Shown: positions 22,462 to 35,395, counted from the first letter of the stretch. The stretch: 64,000 nt of DNA from Linanthus parryae (GCA_023055425.1 JALGPY010000010.1:14915363-14979362), one strand, 5' to 3'. Translations and numbers: made by a program. The notes: a model not told the origin generated them from the letters alone.

Positions 22462-25229
22462 TCATGTCCAATCAGCGAAGAAACCCTCGTGCTCTTCCCC
22501 ACTCATACTCCATCTTCTTAGAGAAAGCACTCAAAGCTTCTACACAATTTCGAGTACTAAAACACTTAAATTTGTTCCTCAGTTAGACATTATCAGATGC
22601 TCCTCTCAGATCAGCTAATTATTTACTTTATAGCAACCACCTCCTTCTATCCATGTAAGTGTTCTCCTGCTTCCGTTGAAATCCTATTCGGTAACATCAC
22701 CATCTTCTCATGCTATTTGCACCGGCTCCACTACTTCAAAATCAAACTATGTATTCATCGCAGTGCATAGTATGAGTCATATATATCTGCAGATCATCGT
22801 TTCCTCTTTCCTTGCATAATTTGATTGTGCATAACAACTTGCAACAAGCCTTTACCCTAAAATAATGTTTTCCTAACAACAGTTTTGGGTTTTTTTTCCT
22901 GCTCGTACCATTGATCTATTTTTGAAATTGCAGTATCACCATACAGATATTAGGAAGTCAATATTCACATAAATTCTTTGCTACTAAACACATGTAAGAA
23001 ATTTCACCAATTATTCTTCTTGCGAGGCATCTTCAAAAAAACCCCATGTGCATCTATTTATTTTCAATTGCAGTGAACATGTTCAAGACATTAGCTAAAT
23101 TATTTGTAGTTTTTGGATTAATTTTCTAATGTATGAAGTTATAACTGCGATGATGTAACATCCTAAAACATTTCAACTCACCTTAGAACTACACTAACTA
23201 GGTAAATGTTAGATTTCATTTTCCTTCATATTTCTCATTTGATTGATATACATAATTGAAATAAGTACAGGTTTTTTTAAAGGCATTATGATATGTTAGT
23301 TCTGGTTCTGTTTCGCTTAGTAGCTTCTGTTTTGCTGACAAGATATTCTGAAATAATCCATGCATAAAGAGATAGTTGACTTGAAGATTGTTCGCCGAAC
23401 AAGCGCATTTTCCCGTTAGAGCACCTACATCTTCGTGATCCGGTATTGTTCCTCTCTCTATCTCTAAATTTTTTACAGCATGTCCAGTGTTTCCTTTTTC
23501 TTCCAGTGGCCACAAAATTCTGAGTCTATTGCTAAGATTTGCTATGCCAGTAAACCAAAATGTGTCCATAAGTGATATATTAAAACCTTACAAATTTCGT
23601 GGTGTCTGGACCTTTCATTTTGCATTTAGTAATGAATACAATATGAAATATAATGGAGGTTAAACATTCATTTTTTCACAATGTGTGCCAAAATAATTTT
23701 TTAAGTAGTCTGCATAGCTATTTTAATTTTTACTGACTTGGATATTGTAGTGCACCACAAGTATACTAAGAAATGTACTTTCTTATATTGTTCATTCCGA
23801 TAATTTCATTGAAAATTAAACAACCATAATCATATAAATTCCTTGCTTTCTTTGACACCAATGTGATTTTCCACAGCTTCAGTAAGCTTCTGCTCATAAT
23901 AATATGATTTTCATGTTCTTGGTTATCCGTCATTCATTCTTAATTGACTTGCTTAGTTGTTGGATTTCATAACTAAAACTTACAATTTGACAGGAGGTCA
24001 CAATTTAAGTTCATTTATGACAGAAAAAAAAGTTTGTAACAAATAAATATGATGCAAGTGTTAGTTCTTTTTCTCTCTGGACTTTCACGCTTTAGTATTG
24101 AATCAGTCAATGAGATCTGATCAGGGGAGAAAATCCCTAAAAATCGACTGTTATGGCTACTTTGACTTAAAACAGCCTATGTTATATTCATATATGTTAC
24201 TTACAGTTAAAATATGATTCATCTGTGTTATTTTTTTTTTAGAATATTCAAATGTGTTATTCACTATACTTCTAATGCCTTACTTTTGCACACACATGAG
24301 AAAACACTCAAGTTGGACAATGCATATCTAGAAACTGATTGCTACACTAATCGAAGGTTAAAATCTTGCGCATAGTGTGAATCACATATAATGTTCACAT
24401 GTATTATTTTCAGAGTAAATTTTCAAGCTTCGACCCCGATGTTATCCTACAAACTAAGTCACTAGACAATTCGTTTATGTCTACTTAGATATGGTAATAT
24501 CTTGGAAATATTGTTTCTACATATTTTGGCATGTACACTATTATGCTCTTCATGCGTTCATTTTCATATACATCTTCTATCTATTAATATTCCTCATGCA
24601 TATAACATCTGATGTTTTTCATTCCATATGATACAAATTCTTTAATAATAAAGACCGGTTTCTTAAGTTAAAGTTCACAAATACAACACAACTCTGTATA
24701 CTATGATTTTTTTATTATTTTGTTATTCTTATTTCTTTGCGACCTACTATTGTCCCATCTTATGTGCAACTTAATTGTTATAACAACAAAGTAGAAATAC
24801 TACATGCCACTGAATCATACCCTCAAAATAACATGGTAAAACGATAATGGTCGTAGATATACGAAACTTCAAATAATAGAATAATCTTCTAGACAAACAA
24901 CAATGATCAATAGCTACTCCAGAAGAATCTCGCAAATTCTCTGCAAGAGCATATAGATATATGCATAAGTCAGTTGTCACATGAAGCTTAGTTTTTAACC
25001 ATAGGTGTTACTAAAAATTAATAACACACATATTAGCTCCATTACAGTGAGACATTTAGACATGTCAATTTCATCTAATTCGTTTTGTTTATCAAGATCT
25101 ATGCATGTCAGCATAGGAGAAACTAATATAGAATACAATGCCTTCCTTGATATGTTTGATGTACACATAGCTAAAATGTCATATTCATCATATTTTACCT
25201 CACGTAGTAGATTCTAATTCTAATCTTCC
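22462..25229. other. AT-rich DNA without a recognisable gene
   Basis: No coding exon can be supported. A stretch around 22480-22670, ending ATCCATGTAAGTG, looks like a leader with a splice donor. It weakly resembles 33240-33470, so this may be a decayed gene start. The small open frames at 23216-23569 and 24771-25217 show no family signature. Confidence 0.5.
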
Positions 25230-25830
25230 TTTCTGCAGATTCATTCAGCATTTTACGCAGCACATCAAACCCACAATGGAACACCAAGACACAAGTCCAG
25301 CACTTCATCAGCAAGACAACTAACACAAAGCAACAACACTCAGTGTGCTGCCAAACTCAAAATATAATCCTCCTGTAGCAGAATATATCATCGCAACTAT
25401 AGAATAAGCAAAAATTCAGCCTCAGTCTCCCCCGAGACACCAATACACGATAACAACCCCGACAATTTATCTTACACCTACAACTGCCACAGCTGAAGCG
25501 GTAGTAGAAACAACAACGTCATAATTGAAAGCCAATGATGAGAAATCAATTGATATGCTGAAAGAATAAATCCAGGTGTTACAAAAACTAATTGCACTCA
25601 ATGAACAGTAAGTGGACATGGAAATTATCTTCATTATCAAACTCGAAGAACTGTGTCAAAATATTGCAAAGTTGAAGCCACCACCTCACGAACCAGCAAC
25701 ACAAAAAGATACAGAGATGACGATTCTCCATCACCTCCTCCTTCAAAAACGGCCAAGTAGTATAATATTACCTAAACGTTATCTATTAGTATATATAATT
25801 ATTGTACATAGGCTCCGTAATGTAATATGA
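25230..25830 (+). other. Weak gene-like remnant, unknown family
   Basis: A splice-acceptor-like TTTCTGCAG (about 25231-25239) is followed by sequence of more coding-like composition (less T, many CAA/ACA codons). This contains interrupted, helix-like readings such as KLEELCQNIAKLKPPPHEP near 25640-25700. Stops occur in every frame. I cannot name a family; it could be the last exon of a dead gene or transposon debris. Confidence 0.25.
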
Positions 25831-26229
25831 AGTATGGACATATACTAGTGATAAATCCTTCATAAGAGTCATCCTATGTACGTTCTACATTGTAATTTGG
25901 GTGGGTTTCGGTGCAAAGTAATGAATTACGGGCTTATTTGATGAGAAAATGCATTTATGGATGTTTTTTTTAGCTTAAACTTACAATACGGGTGTTTCTT
26001 ATTGGTTATGAGTATGATTTGAATGATTTATAACATTTGATCTTCGCAGTAGTTTCGTGTTGTTGTTTGACAAGAATTACTTATCTGGGAATCAATTGGA
26101 TATAAGAAACGAGCTTCGGAATAAAAGAAAAGAAAACAGGATGAAAAGCAACTAAGAAAATCCGAGAGCATCATGATGTCTTCATAGGAGCACAATTTGT
26201 CTTTGTACGAATACAATGCCTTAGCCAAA

Positions 26230-27257
26230 TTTTCAGAAAAGAAGAAATTCTTCCCAGAATAGCTTGCTGTGTGAGAGTAGGAAGATCTTCCTATGAAGAC
26301 GAAAATGTCTTCCTACAAAGTACTTCGTACGAAGACATCGTCTGTTCATACGAAGACATGGGGAAGGTCATCCAAAAATAAGGAAACAATGCCTAAAGCT
26401 TTCCTAATTGAACTAGGACTCTTAGGGAATGTGCATAAGACATATTAGGTCGTATTTTCAGAGAGGAGACACATAGAAGAAGGTTTGAGGAGCAACTTGG
26501 TGCTAGAGTTCGTCGTGGAAGCAAGGATTCATTCGTTTGATGCCTCTAGTCTTATCTTTTCATTTTTTTTATACATGATCACACAAACCCTTGTATTTGT
26601 GATCATGAATATGCATAGCTAAACTTCGTAGATTAGGAACCCAGTTTGGGGTTACGATTTTCACATTGATTATGCATTTTATGAATTGAGATTCATGTTT
26701 TATAAACCTAATTGATTATTTGCGTTTTCTATGATTGTTTTGTTATATTCATCCTTTTTAGTTAATTGGAGACGTCTTGATTAGCTAGAACTTAGTTTTC
26801 AATTATTTGGTAACTCGGTAGTTGTTGAACCGAAAAATCACACAATCGCGCATTCTTAGTGAAAGCAAGAAGTGGTATCGTTAGACTAGAATTCATCGTT
26901 AATGCATGTTTAGGGAAAGTTAGAACTTGGTAACTCGTTTTTAATCCAACCTAGTCATAGGATGCTCACTTGGTAACTCAGTGAGTTAGTATTTCTCGAT
27001 TAGCAAAGTGAACTTTGTATGTGCTTCACAAATCATAGAACGTTTTCAATGAGAATATCCTAGCAATCCCCCAACGAGGTGTCCTGGTTGTTTTTTCTAT
27101 CTTAAATCTCGATATTTAAATACTTGATTTGTCTTTTAAATTTTCTTAGTTTAAGTAACTCAATTGCATGCCCACACGAGGTTAATAAATACTAATTAGT
27201 TCACAACAAGTCTCTAGGATTCGACATTATTACTAGAATGATAGTTGTACACTTGCA
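26230..27257 (+). mobile_element. Probable gypsy-type LTR remnant, plus orientation
   Basis: The end has the wording seen at the 3' ends of plant Ty3/gypsy (Athila/Tat) LTRs: a CTAGGATTCGACATTATTAC block, then GTACACTTGCA. Upstream are recurring 'TTGGTAACTC' words and a GATCATGAATATGCATAGCTA block, which are also typical. No partner LTR, polypurine tract or primer site was found, so this is a solo or truncated LTR. The left boundary is uncertain. Stretch 25831-26229 before it holds no gene. Confidence 0.4.
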
Positions 27258-28185
27258 GTTAATCTTCATCAACTCACAGTTTAGCTACCTCCCAACGCAG
27301 TCAAGCTAAGCGACATATTGTGCTTCACAGTTTTGTTCTAGCTACCTTGTAAACTATACTTTTCGGTATATGTGTGTGTGTGTCTTGAAAATCACTGCAA
27401 CAACCCTGAATTGATAGTAAGTCATGTGTATTTCAATCTACCAATTTGAACAACTTCAAAAAACACGAATTTATTTCTTTACTTCCACACCTTCACATTT
27501 CTTTCCTTCGATTACTGTTGCTTAGGTTGTTCTATCACATGTTGGTTCATAAGTCCAACTTTAATTGTTGCTTCTCAATTTATGTCCAGTAAATTTTTGC
27601 CTCGATAGGAGAATAATATATCTTCTTTAATTATGATAAAATCCAACAATAAATACTACGCTTAGGAATCTTCAGTGCTATGAAGCGAAAAATGTAAATT
27701 ATATGTTTTAAATTTTGATGATATACATTTTGAAGTCATAATCGAACATTATCATTTATTTTGCCAGCTGACAAGCTAATTTATGCAATTGTGTGTACTA
27801 ACTTGACAACAACATCAAAATCAACAGGGTGGAAATGAATATTTCCTATAACTCGGGGGTAATAGTAAAAATTTGATATATATTACTGGATGGAGTAGCC
27901 ATTAACCATTCAATACTTTTAAAATTACTACTGGATGGCGTAGCCATTAACCATTCAATACTTTACTACTGGAAATGAATATTTCAACTACTTGCCTGCG
28001 ATTGTCTCTCTCCATTTGTGAACTCCCAAGGTAACATCTGCTAAACACTTTCGTCCATTGGACATTCCCATTAATATTCCTTCTTTTCTTCCTCTAGAAA
28101 ACAAATTATGTGAATCTCTTACATATCATCTTTGTTTTCTAAAAATAGAATCACCACTTGACTGATTTCCTTCCGATTCAACTTA
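27258..28185. other. Non-coding spacer with a local direct repeat
   Basis: Two 36-bp copies of TACTGGATGGAGTAGCCATT... (27884-27919 and 27929-27964, one mismatch seen) lie nine bases apart. A shorter word GGAAATGAATATTTC occurs on both sides (about 27831 and 27970). A short TG run is present near 27370. No gene is supported. Confidence 0.7.
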
Positions 28186-30210
28186 TGCGGAAATTAGCGT
28201 GCTAGTCGCAAGTATACGAATATGGTAGTAGCGAGTGTATTTCAACTCGGATTATCGGTCCCACGAGGACTATTACAGGTTTTTCAAGAAATTAAGTTTA
28301 ACTCACAAAGTGTAAAAGGGATGAGTAGTTTAAGATTTTGATTACCAACTAAGACGTAAATATTTTTATGAGAGTTTTCTGAATAATTTGAGTGTCGTAA
28401 ATCTAGTGTTTAAGGTACTAGATTCCAGGATCCCCTAGGGTCTTTTCAGTTTACCGTTCTGTTGATTATGAAAACACACACCAGTTACTTATTCGTGCCA
28501 AGTACCAGTAGCGCAGTCATTATTCAGTTCCTGCACATTGCCACGATCCTGCATATTTCGGATCCTGTTAAGCTACCTAAATCTGTAGTTTCGTTCTAAG
28601 TCTGCTAGGGTTTCTAACATGTCCTAAAGGCACGGGTCAGATTCTCTAACATTTGTTCAAACGCTTAGGCTAGTCCTATCTCCCCTTCTCTTTTGGTTCT
28701 ATCGGGGTAAGGTGCTAAATTTTGTCTTCTCTTCCTAACCCTAACCAGCCGTTATCACCTACCGGGTCGAATCTATAAAAATTTTGGTTTGCGACTCCGA
28801 TCATGCATGAACAGTAAAATCAAAGACAGAATAACGAATAAAAACTGCAGATATTAAGATCCTAAGATCATGAATCCATAGTAGAAAACAAAACTAGATA
28901 CTGAGTATGAAACCCTAGGTTCACTGAGAACCTAGGTAAAGTGTTTAGCTACTGAATGACATAATTATATAACAAATTTCTATAATATATATATAGATTG
29001 AGATCAAACGAGTGTCTTGGAATTTGGGTTCGTGCTTCCGTGCTCTCTAAGGATGCTAAGACTCCTCCTTGGATGTATTGTGTGTAAAAAACGAGCTATG
29101 GACGTCCCTTTATATAATGTTGAGAAGCTTCCGGAAAAAAATGCATGAATTTATGAAACTGCCACTGACCAAACCCGCCTCAGAAAACTGTGACCAAACC
29201 TGCCTCAGATAACTGTGTGGCAGGCAGCTAGCCACGCAGACAGTGAGTCTTTCAGCTCCCGAAGTCTCCCTCTTTCCCCTTACATGTGTGGTTGTTGTGT
29301 TCCATGCTGACAAGGTCCTCTGGCATCTCAAAAGGTATATCTCTCTCCCCTTCCTGTGTTGATGCTGCGTGGCTGGCAGCTAGCCACGCATACATGGGTC
29401 TTCCTAGATTGATTTCCTTCATTTTCTCTGTCTTCTTCCTCTAGATCTGTGTGGCTACTGCGTGGCTGGCAGCCAGCCACGCAGACATCATCATGTTTGT
29501 TCCATACTTGTCCAAAAAGTGGTCCTGAACTCTCTGCTTGTGCGGCTACCTGCGTGGCTACTTCCCAGACAGCCACCAAAACTATCCAAAATCAGCCAAA
29601 ATCTTGCTCATGGGTCTCGACCTACATGGCTACTGCGTGGCCACTGCCAGCCATGCAGACAGTGGCAAAAAAATTGACGTTTCTGCTCTCTGCTTGCGTG
29701 ACTACTGCGTGGCTACTTCCAGCCACGCACGTAGCAACTGTTTCAACTTCGCAGGGCCATATCTTTCTCATCCAGACTGTGTTTTGGCTCCGTGACCTGT
29801 CATTGGAAAGCTCTTGAAGTCTAATTTCATTTTCCACCAGTCTCCCTCCACAATTTTTTTATAACTCAAGATATCTTAGAGAGTGAAAACTGGTCATTCT
29901 AGTTTCTCAAACTTTGCTTCTCTTGACCCAGCTTGAGCGTTTCTTTGTTTCTGAAGTTCATTTCATGCCTCAAATCAAACGCTAAGCATCCATTCCTGTC
30001 AAGAAAAAATGAACAACCATACCGAGCGATTTTATCTTCCAAATGACATCGAATTATGCATGAAATCGCCCGAATTTTGCAATTGAGCTCAAATTCCTCT
30101 TTTGTAGAATATGCTGGTTTGTTGGCTAAAACATGCTCAGAATGATGATAACTCATTCTAAAACAGTTCAATATTGGCTCACAGATAACTCCTAAATGCG
30201 AGTTACATCA
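28186..30210 (-). mobile_element. Probable gypsy-type LTR remnant, minus orientation
   Basis: Read on the minus strand, 28186-28290 ends with CCTCGTGGGACCGATAATCC followed by ACTTGCGACTAGCACGC. This is the signature of Tat/Athila-type LTR 3' ends. The + strand start TGCGGAAATTAGC fits a CA terminus in reverse. The region upstream (to about 30200) is one continuous non-coding block with the GC-rich hairpin run, as long gypsy LTRs may have. The far boundary is not fixed, and no target duplication was confirmed (ACTTA precedes 28186). Confidence 0.4.
29206..29740. repeat. Cluster of GC-rich imperfect hairpin repeats
   Basis: Five related units with GCGTGGC...GCCACGC arms lie at about 29211-29240, 29366-29390, 29456-29482, 29633-29665 and 29704-29730. 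The clearest is GCGTGGCTGGCAGCCAGCCA (29459 onwards), which folds on itself. Irregular spacing and variable loops distinguish it from CRISPR. Long open frames on both strands here come from this composition. Confidence 0.75.
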
Positions 30211-31662
30211 ACTCCGAGGTTTAAATTGTGTGCATTTCAGTTAAGATTAAGACTTGTCTCGCCCCATCCGACTACTATCTACTTTGCGTGTGTAGTTGTG
30301 ACCTATGTCTTGCTTATCATATGGAGGAAGAAAACCCTAAAACATGTAATTCTTCTTCTCCCAAATTACAACCTGAACAATACTCTCACCTAATTTACTG
30401 AGTAATGCAAGTATACAGACCCCTTCACAAATCTGATCTTTGTTGTTATTCAATTGGGGTTGATTACCCATGATTCGGTTGTTGCATTTGATTTGTTTTT
30501 TCCTTTAGAGTTGTTTCTTATCTCATATTCTTGACAGATTTGATTTAAACCAAATGTTCCAAATTTTTCATACTACGCCCCACTTTCACTTGCCAAATTA
30601 AAACTCCAAAAATATTATTTGCAAAATCAGATAAATGAATGTTAGTTTGTAATTTCTAAGAGTATGTCTTCCTAAGGAAAATTTGAGGAATAAATGTTAC
30701 ATTTCATCCATGGTATGTCAAACATAACCATGAATATGTTTTCATGTATTTGATCCTAAATTTTTCTCGCATCACTCTAGCACTCCACACCATAGTCCGG
30801 AATCTGAACTTTGATACCGATGTTCAGTGGGAATATCATTATTGCACAATATGAGTACCATGTATCTTGGTTCATATTATATATGAGTCTTCTGTTCTTG
30901 CTCCATTTGACTGTCCTTGCTTTAAAATTGTTGCCTATTTACTAACTACATGTCCCATCCATAAACAATCTCTTAACTGTGATTTCAACCTCAAGATGCT
31001 ACTCAAATATTCTGATGATTTACGATTTGAGTTGTTCATGTATATATCATATTGGTAGCTATTATTTTTTCGATGTACATACCATACTCCCATCATAAGT
31101 AGCAACTTGAATTTCAAGGTGTTTTGTGATTTTTTTGATTGTTTAGAATGTGCTAAGAGATTCTGAACATTATGAAAAATCTGGAGAATTTAACCCTTTG
31201 CTGGCCTGTATATCATTTTAACTTTATTATGACCTGCGAAAGGATAAGATAGTTGAACGACCGATGTTTTTAAAAAAAGTACCTCCTAAAAGGTGCAATT
31301 ACTCCGTGTCATTTCACTTCATAATTGAGCTACCTTATTCCAAACAAGAAATAAGTTACGTGTTATCCACTCTTTTTGTATCACTATCTCCATATAGGCT
31401 CCGCCTAACAAATAAAGATAACTAAGTATATTCTCTTACCATGTTTAATTATCTGTTCACTCAACTTTGTTCAATACTAATCGTCCAAATACCAAATTAA
31501 TAATACAACTTGGTATAGCTTTCATTTTGTCTTCATGCTTGTGATTGCAAATGCACTCTTTGCACAATGATTCAAGTATAGAGCGCTTCATTTACAAGAT
31601 GAACTATATCTTTTTCCGTTCAATTGTACTGCATGACTGTGCATCTCCACCAAACAACCACA
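30211..31662. other. AT-rich intergenic DNA upstream of B3 gene 1
   Basis: I see no coding exon, transposon end or RNA gene. It may hold the promoter of the B3 gene starting at 31663, but no convincing TATA position was assigned. Confidence 0.5.
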
Positions 31663-32720
31663 ATGATATTCTTCAAAATAAATGATCATATTTGCGTTGG
31701 AAATCATAGGCTGGTACGACTACCTTCCAAACTACATATTAACTGACGCATTAAAATACCTCAAACGAAATCTCAGTCAAAAAATCTGAATACATTTCTT
31801 CACTTCAACCAAGAATCATACATTTTTCTTCCATGACAAGATATTCAATTATACTCTTCACAGCTGCAACAAGTAAACAAAATTTAAGCTTCATATATTA
31901 TCAATATTAACTTATAATCTGATTACACCTAGAGGATTTAATTATACGTTCTACACTTAATATTTCAATCTCGAGCTGACATAATTTATTATAACACAGA
32001 GTTTTCCACCAAAATTTGTGCGCCACCATGGCAGAGATATAAGAAACATTGTCCACATTAGAATTTCGGCAGAAAAAAATAGCATGTGGAAATCACTAAA
32101 TGAGATAATAATTTGTATTTTGGTAGAAGGGTGGCAAAAAATTTCCAACTACTACTCCATACCTCCTGGATATTTTCTCATTTTTAAGTTTGAAGGAGAT
32201 TTGCACTTCAAATTCAGGATAATGGAGTTAAGTGCCACGGAAATGACATATCGCTGTGATGCTCAAAATGTTGCCATTGTGAAGGTAGAAGAAGATGCTC
32301 TGACTAAAGTCGTGGCTTTCAAAACAATGAACCCATCTTTCAGCGTTCAGATCACTTCTTCCCACTTAACTGTGCGCGGTGGTGTGGTAAACATTCATAT
32401 TTGTGCTTTCTCCTTCGTGCCAATTATTTAAAACTAAATTTAACTGCAATTATCTTTTGCAACTATTAAAGAATGTACCTTCCTTGTTCTCAAGGAAAGA
32501 CATAATGGACACCTCAAAATACATTCAGCTTTGCAATGCACAAGGTGATATGAAATGAGATTTTCGGTGCAGCTTCCCTTCCAGCAAGGACTCTGGCAGG
32601 CGGCGCACCTGTTGGTATCAGTTTGTCAAACACAGTGGAATCGCAGTGAACGACGCTTGTGTGATTGAATTGATTCACCGCACGACACACAAATTCAAAG
32701 TCACGGTGTTTCGATCTTAG
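31663..32720 (+). pseudogene. B3-domain (REM-type) gene 1, with nonsense codon
   Basis: Three exons fit: 31663-31713 (MIFFKINDHICVGNHR...), 32000-32386 after ...AACACAG, and 32472-32720 after ...TTAAAG, giving 229 codons with GT/AG introns in phase 0. Exon 2 carries the first B3 domain (FPPKFVRHHGRDIRN, GWQKISNYYSIPPGYFLIFK) and the start of the second (NPSFSVQITSSHLTVRGGV). Exon 3 carries the rest (CWYQFVKHSGIAVNDACVIE, HKFKVTVFRS stop). A TGA at 32556-32558 stands where the paralogue at 39361 has tryptophan, truncating at residue 174 within domain 2. The exon 1 donor (CTG|GTACGA) is shifted by one codon relative to the paralogue. B3 proteins are plant DNA-binding factors; this copy is probably a pseudogene or makes a one-domain protein. 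Confidence 0.75.
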
Positions 32721-34312
32721 GGAAAATGGTTCCTACTACTACTAATACCTATATTACATTCTTACTGTCGATATCTCTCTATTACAGCTGCTATGTAATT
32801 TTTTTTATCCAACACTTAAGAAATCTGCGGGACTCATACTGTCGTTTGAAAAATATCGATGGTTTTGGCTAGATTTATAAGACAGGAAGTACTATGTTTT
32901 CTTTAGATTTTGGCTTTGTCCATTGATATGATAATCTCTGCTAATGCTCATGGGTTACTTTTACTTACAATTCACGAACTCCCATAATTATACTATAATG
33001 TTTCTTATCTTAGTGTCAAAATCAACCATGCTATTCATTAAGTATTGTCAACAGGGAATTCAACTACTAATTCCCACAAGTGAATCCTTCACCCCTGAAT
33101 TTGTATACATTTAGACATTAGTTGAAAATGCATTATAATTTATATTTAATTTTTGTACCATATTTACAAAAAATTAACCATCAAAGCACTGATCATTTTC
33201 AAATTAAAAAACCCCACCGTCACTGAAGCACTTCCACAGTTTGCCAACCCAAAAAGTTTTCATCCCTCATCATGTTGTCTTATCGACGAAAAAACGGTCC
33301 AACCTTCATACATTATCTTCTCAAAGAAGACTCCCAACTTCACTACCATAATCCCACTACCACAGATGCTTGCTTATCTCTTTCAACCGTTTCCATTAAA
33401 CAACTCTTCTTAAATTGGTGATTCAATTAACTCAAGTCAGCTCTTTATTTTTTATCATGTAAGCATTCTTTCCCTTTACTTTGTCATGAAACTACAGACA
33501 ATCATCTAAACAAATTTTCCTCATACATGTACAAACTATTGTAGCGTAGTTCTTTTAATGGATCTTAATTCTTAGACATCTCATTCTTCTGTGTATATGG
33601 ATGTTTTCTGATGCCTTGCACATCTTTTGCATATTTCACTATAATATTTTTGGTATAAGGGTATGCTTTCAGTTGAAATACAATATTTGATATGCCATCT
33701 TATTGTTCTTCTTCTGCCATTAAATAAGAAACAAATGAAGAATTTACAATTATATTGTTTTTGTTGCAAATAAATTGTTAAAAATGAAATACAATAAAAT
33801 ATGGCTACATGTTGACTCAACAACTAGTTTAGCCAAATTGAAAGTTTTTAATCATCAAGTCAAACAACTACATATCAACAGTTTGACAATCCTGTTGAAT
33901 AAACCCACTAGAGCATGTTTGTTCAACAAAATATTGATAGCGTCATTTCTAATAGCAGGCTAAATTTCTCTCTCCCTATCTGTGTTGTTGAATGTTTGAT
34001 TGTGTAAATAAAATGGAGTTTTTAATGGTGATCAAAATATGGGTTAATATAATCAACAAATAATCGACAATAGAAAACCAGTCATCTTTCCATTGAATTT
34101 ACTTGCAACTGCTTCAGACACTCACTCATAATTCCAACCTGCAGTATGCATGTACATTATGCTAATACCTCCTGATTCCAGCAATAATGTGTGGTTTCCG
34201 ATAACAACCATCACTTTTACCGGTGTGTATATACCTAGCATAATATCACTACACTATTGCTTCAGAAAACTAGCATCACGTTACATAATATCATACTTAT
34301 TTCTCTAATTCT
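32721..34312. other. AT-rich DNA, possible decayed leader
   Basis: An 86-codon open frame at 33153-33413 shows no known domain. The segment 33240-33470 ends in ATCATGTAAGC, which resembles the one near 22660, so it may be a paralogous dead gene start. Nothing firmer is supported. Confidence 0.4.
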
Positions 34313-34690
34313 GTGTTTGTAACTAGCACTCGTTCTCAATCTAACACAAATGTTGAAACTCGCGTAAGAACAAATACGAATGGGCAACACATAAAAGAAC
34401 TGTCTCTGAGAAAGAAGTCACTAACCACGCCGAATTTGCAAGCTCTTTGGCTACCCCTACTGCTAGGAATGAGAACTACACAAACTTATTTCGAAAAGAT
34501 CTTGTACGCCAAAAAAAATCTGCAGGATAAGATCCAAACTTTGTAAGAAACCATTGGCCGCCTAGACCAGCAACTCGAATAACTGAATACGGATAATAAA
34601 ACTGAAGGACCATCAGGTTTTCAGATGGAAGCAACCTTCATAGGCGGGAGACCATCACGATCAATTTCTTGCGCTAGGAGTAAGTCTCCA
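34313..34690 (+). other. Gene-like remnant with helical reading, unknown
   Basis: An open frame of 77 codons with Ser/Thr/Asn-rich start and a helix-like end (YFEKILYAKKNLQDKIQTL) continues past a stop as ETIGRLDQQLE. This would be a short coiled coil. No family is recognised, and splice context is unclear. Confidence 0.25.
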
Positions 34691-34917
34691 TAAGTTCAAT
34701 TTTTTATGTAAATTTCGACCCATGTCTACACAAAAGAATGTTTTGCTGCAATCAAATATCTTTTTGGCACATCCACGAAGCGTAAATTACAGTATTGTCA
34801 CACCAATGTTTCACGTTATACATGAAGCTAATTGCACCGGAATATTTTTCCATAATATCTAGAATCATTTAATTATTCTTAATTGTTCAATGTTCTGAAT
34901 GCAATGTTTCTATGGAA

Positions 34918-35395
34918 GGAGCGGTGAAACTAAGTGTTCATGGTTTTGTATCTACTATCGGTAACATTTCTGGAATTGGAGGAGTGTTCAGAGATGATAG
35001 AGGAGATTGGTAGCAGTTTCATTGGAAAAATTAATTGACTTAGTAGTCTGGAAAGTGAATTGTGGGCAATTTTATCGTGACATTGATCTGACTTTCTATA
35101 ACAACTAGAAAGAACTTGATCTGGAGATTTTCTTTCTTGAAGCAGTCATATTTCAAGGCTTTAGATATGGTCCACGTTCTATGATTATCGAATTCGCTAA
35201 TGGACACACACTGCTTCACAACATGAGTGGGGCATTCAAACATATTTATGGCAATGAGAACTATGTTTCCAAGAAGCTTGCTAACATGGGAGCAGAACAG
35301 ATGGATTAAATTAAGTTGTTTTACGATGTTCCAGAAGTTGTGAAAGATATGTTACAAGAAGATAAGATGGCAGCTTGCGGTTTCTTTTAGTATGT
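34918..35395 (+). pseudogene. LINE-type RNase H (RVT_3-like) remnant
   Basis: Broken readings match the plant LINE RNase H pattern. GIGGVFRDDRGDW near 34975-35015 resembles the GGV-RD-G-W opening. SELWAI near 35049 resembles the SELWA motif (after a frame change). Near 35250-35390 the wording NENYVSKKLANMGAEQMD, then FYDVPEVVKDMLQEDK, resembles the N-ADxLANxG end of the domain. Stops and frameshifts are frequent. This is separate from the minus-strand LINE at 49.7-60.6 kb. Confidence 0.5.

Noticed and set aside
22223..22618. Open frames of 77-119 codons on both strands
   Set aside because: They overlap the MITE; its GATCCG-type words lack stops in several frames. No domain or splice context.
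23216..23569. 117-codon minus-strand frame with a second frame overlapping
   Set aside because: No family wording, AT-rich surroundings and no splice or start context.
29206..29740. Possible CRISPR array or tandem gene repeats
   Set aside because: Spacing and repeat length are irregular, units are themselves palindromic, and the context is a plant nuclear genome.
29328..29837. Several 70-122 codon open frames rich in Cys, Trp, Ala
   Set aside because: They are present on both strands over the hairpin repeats; composition artefact.
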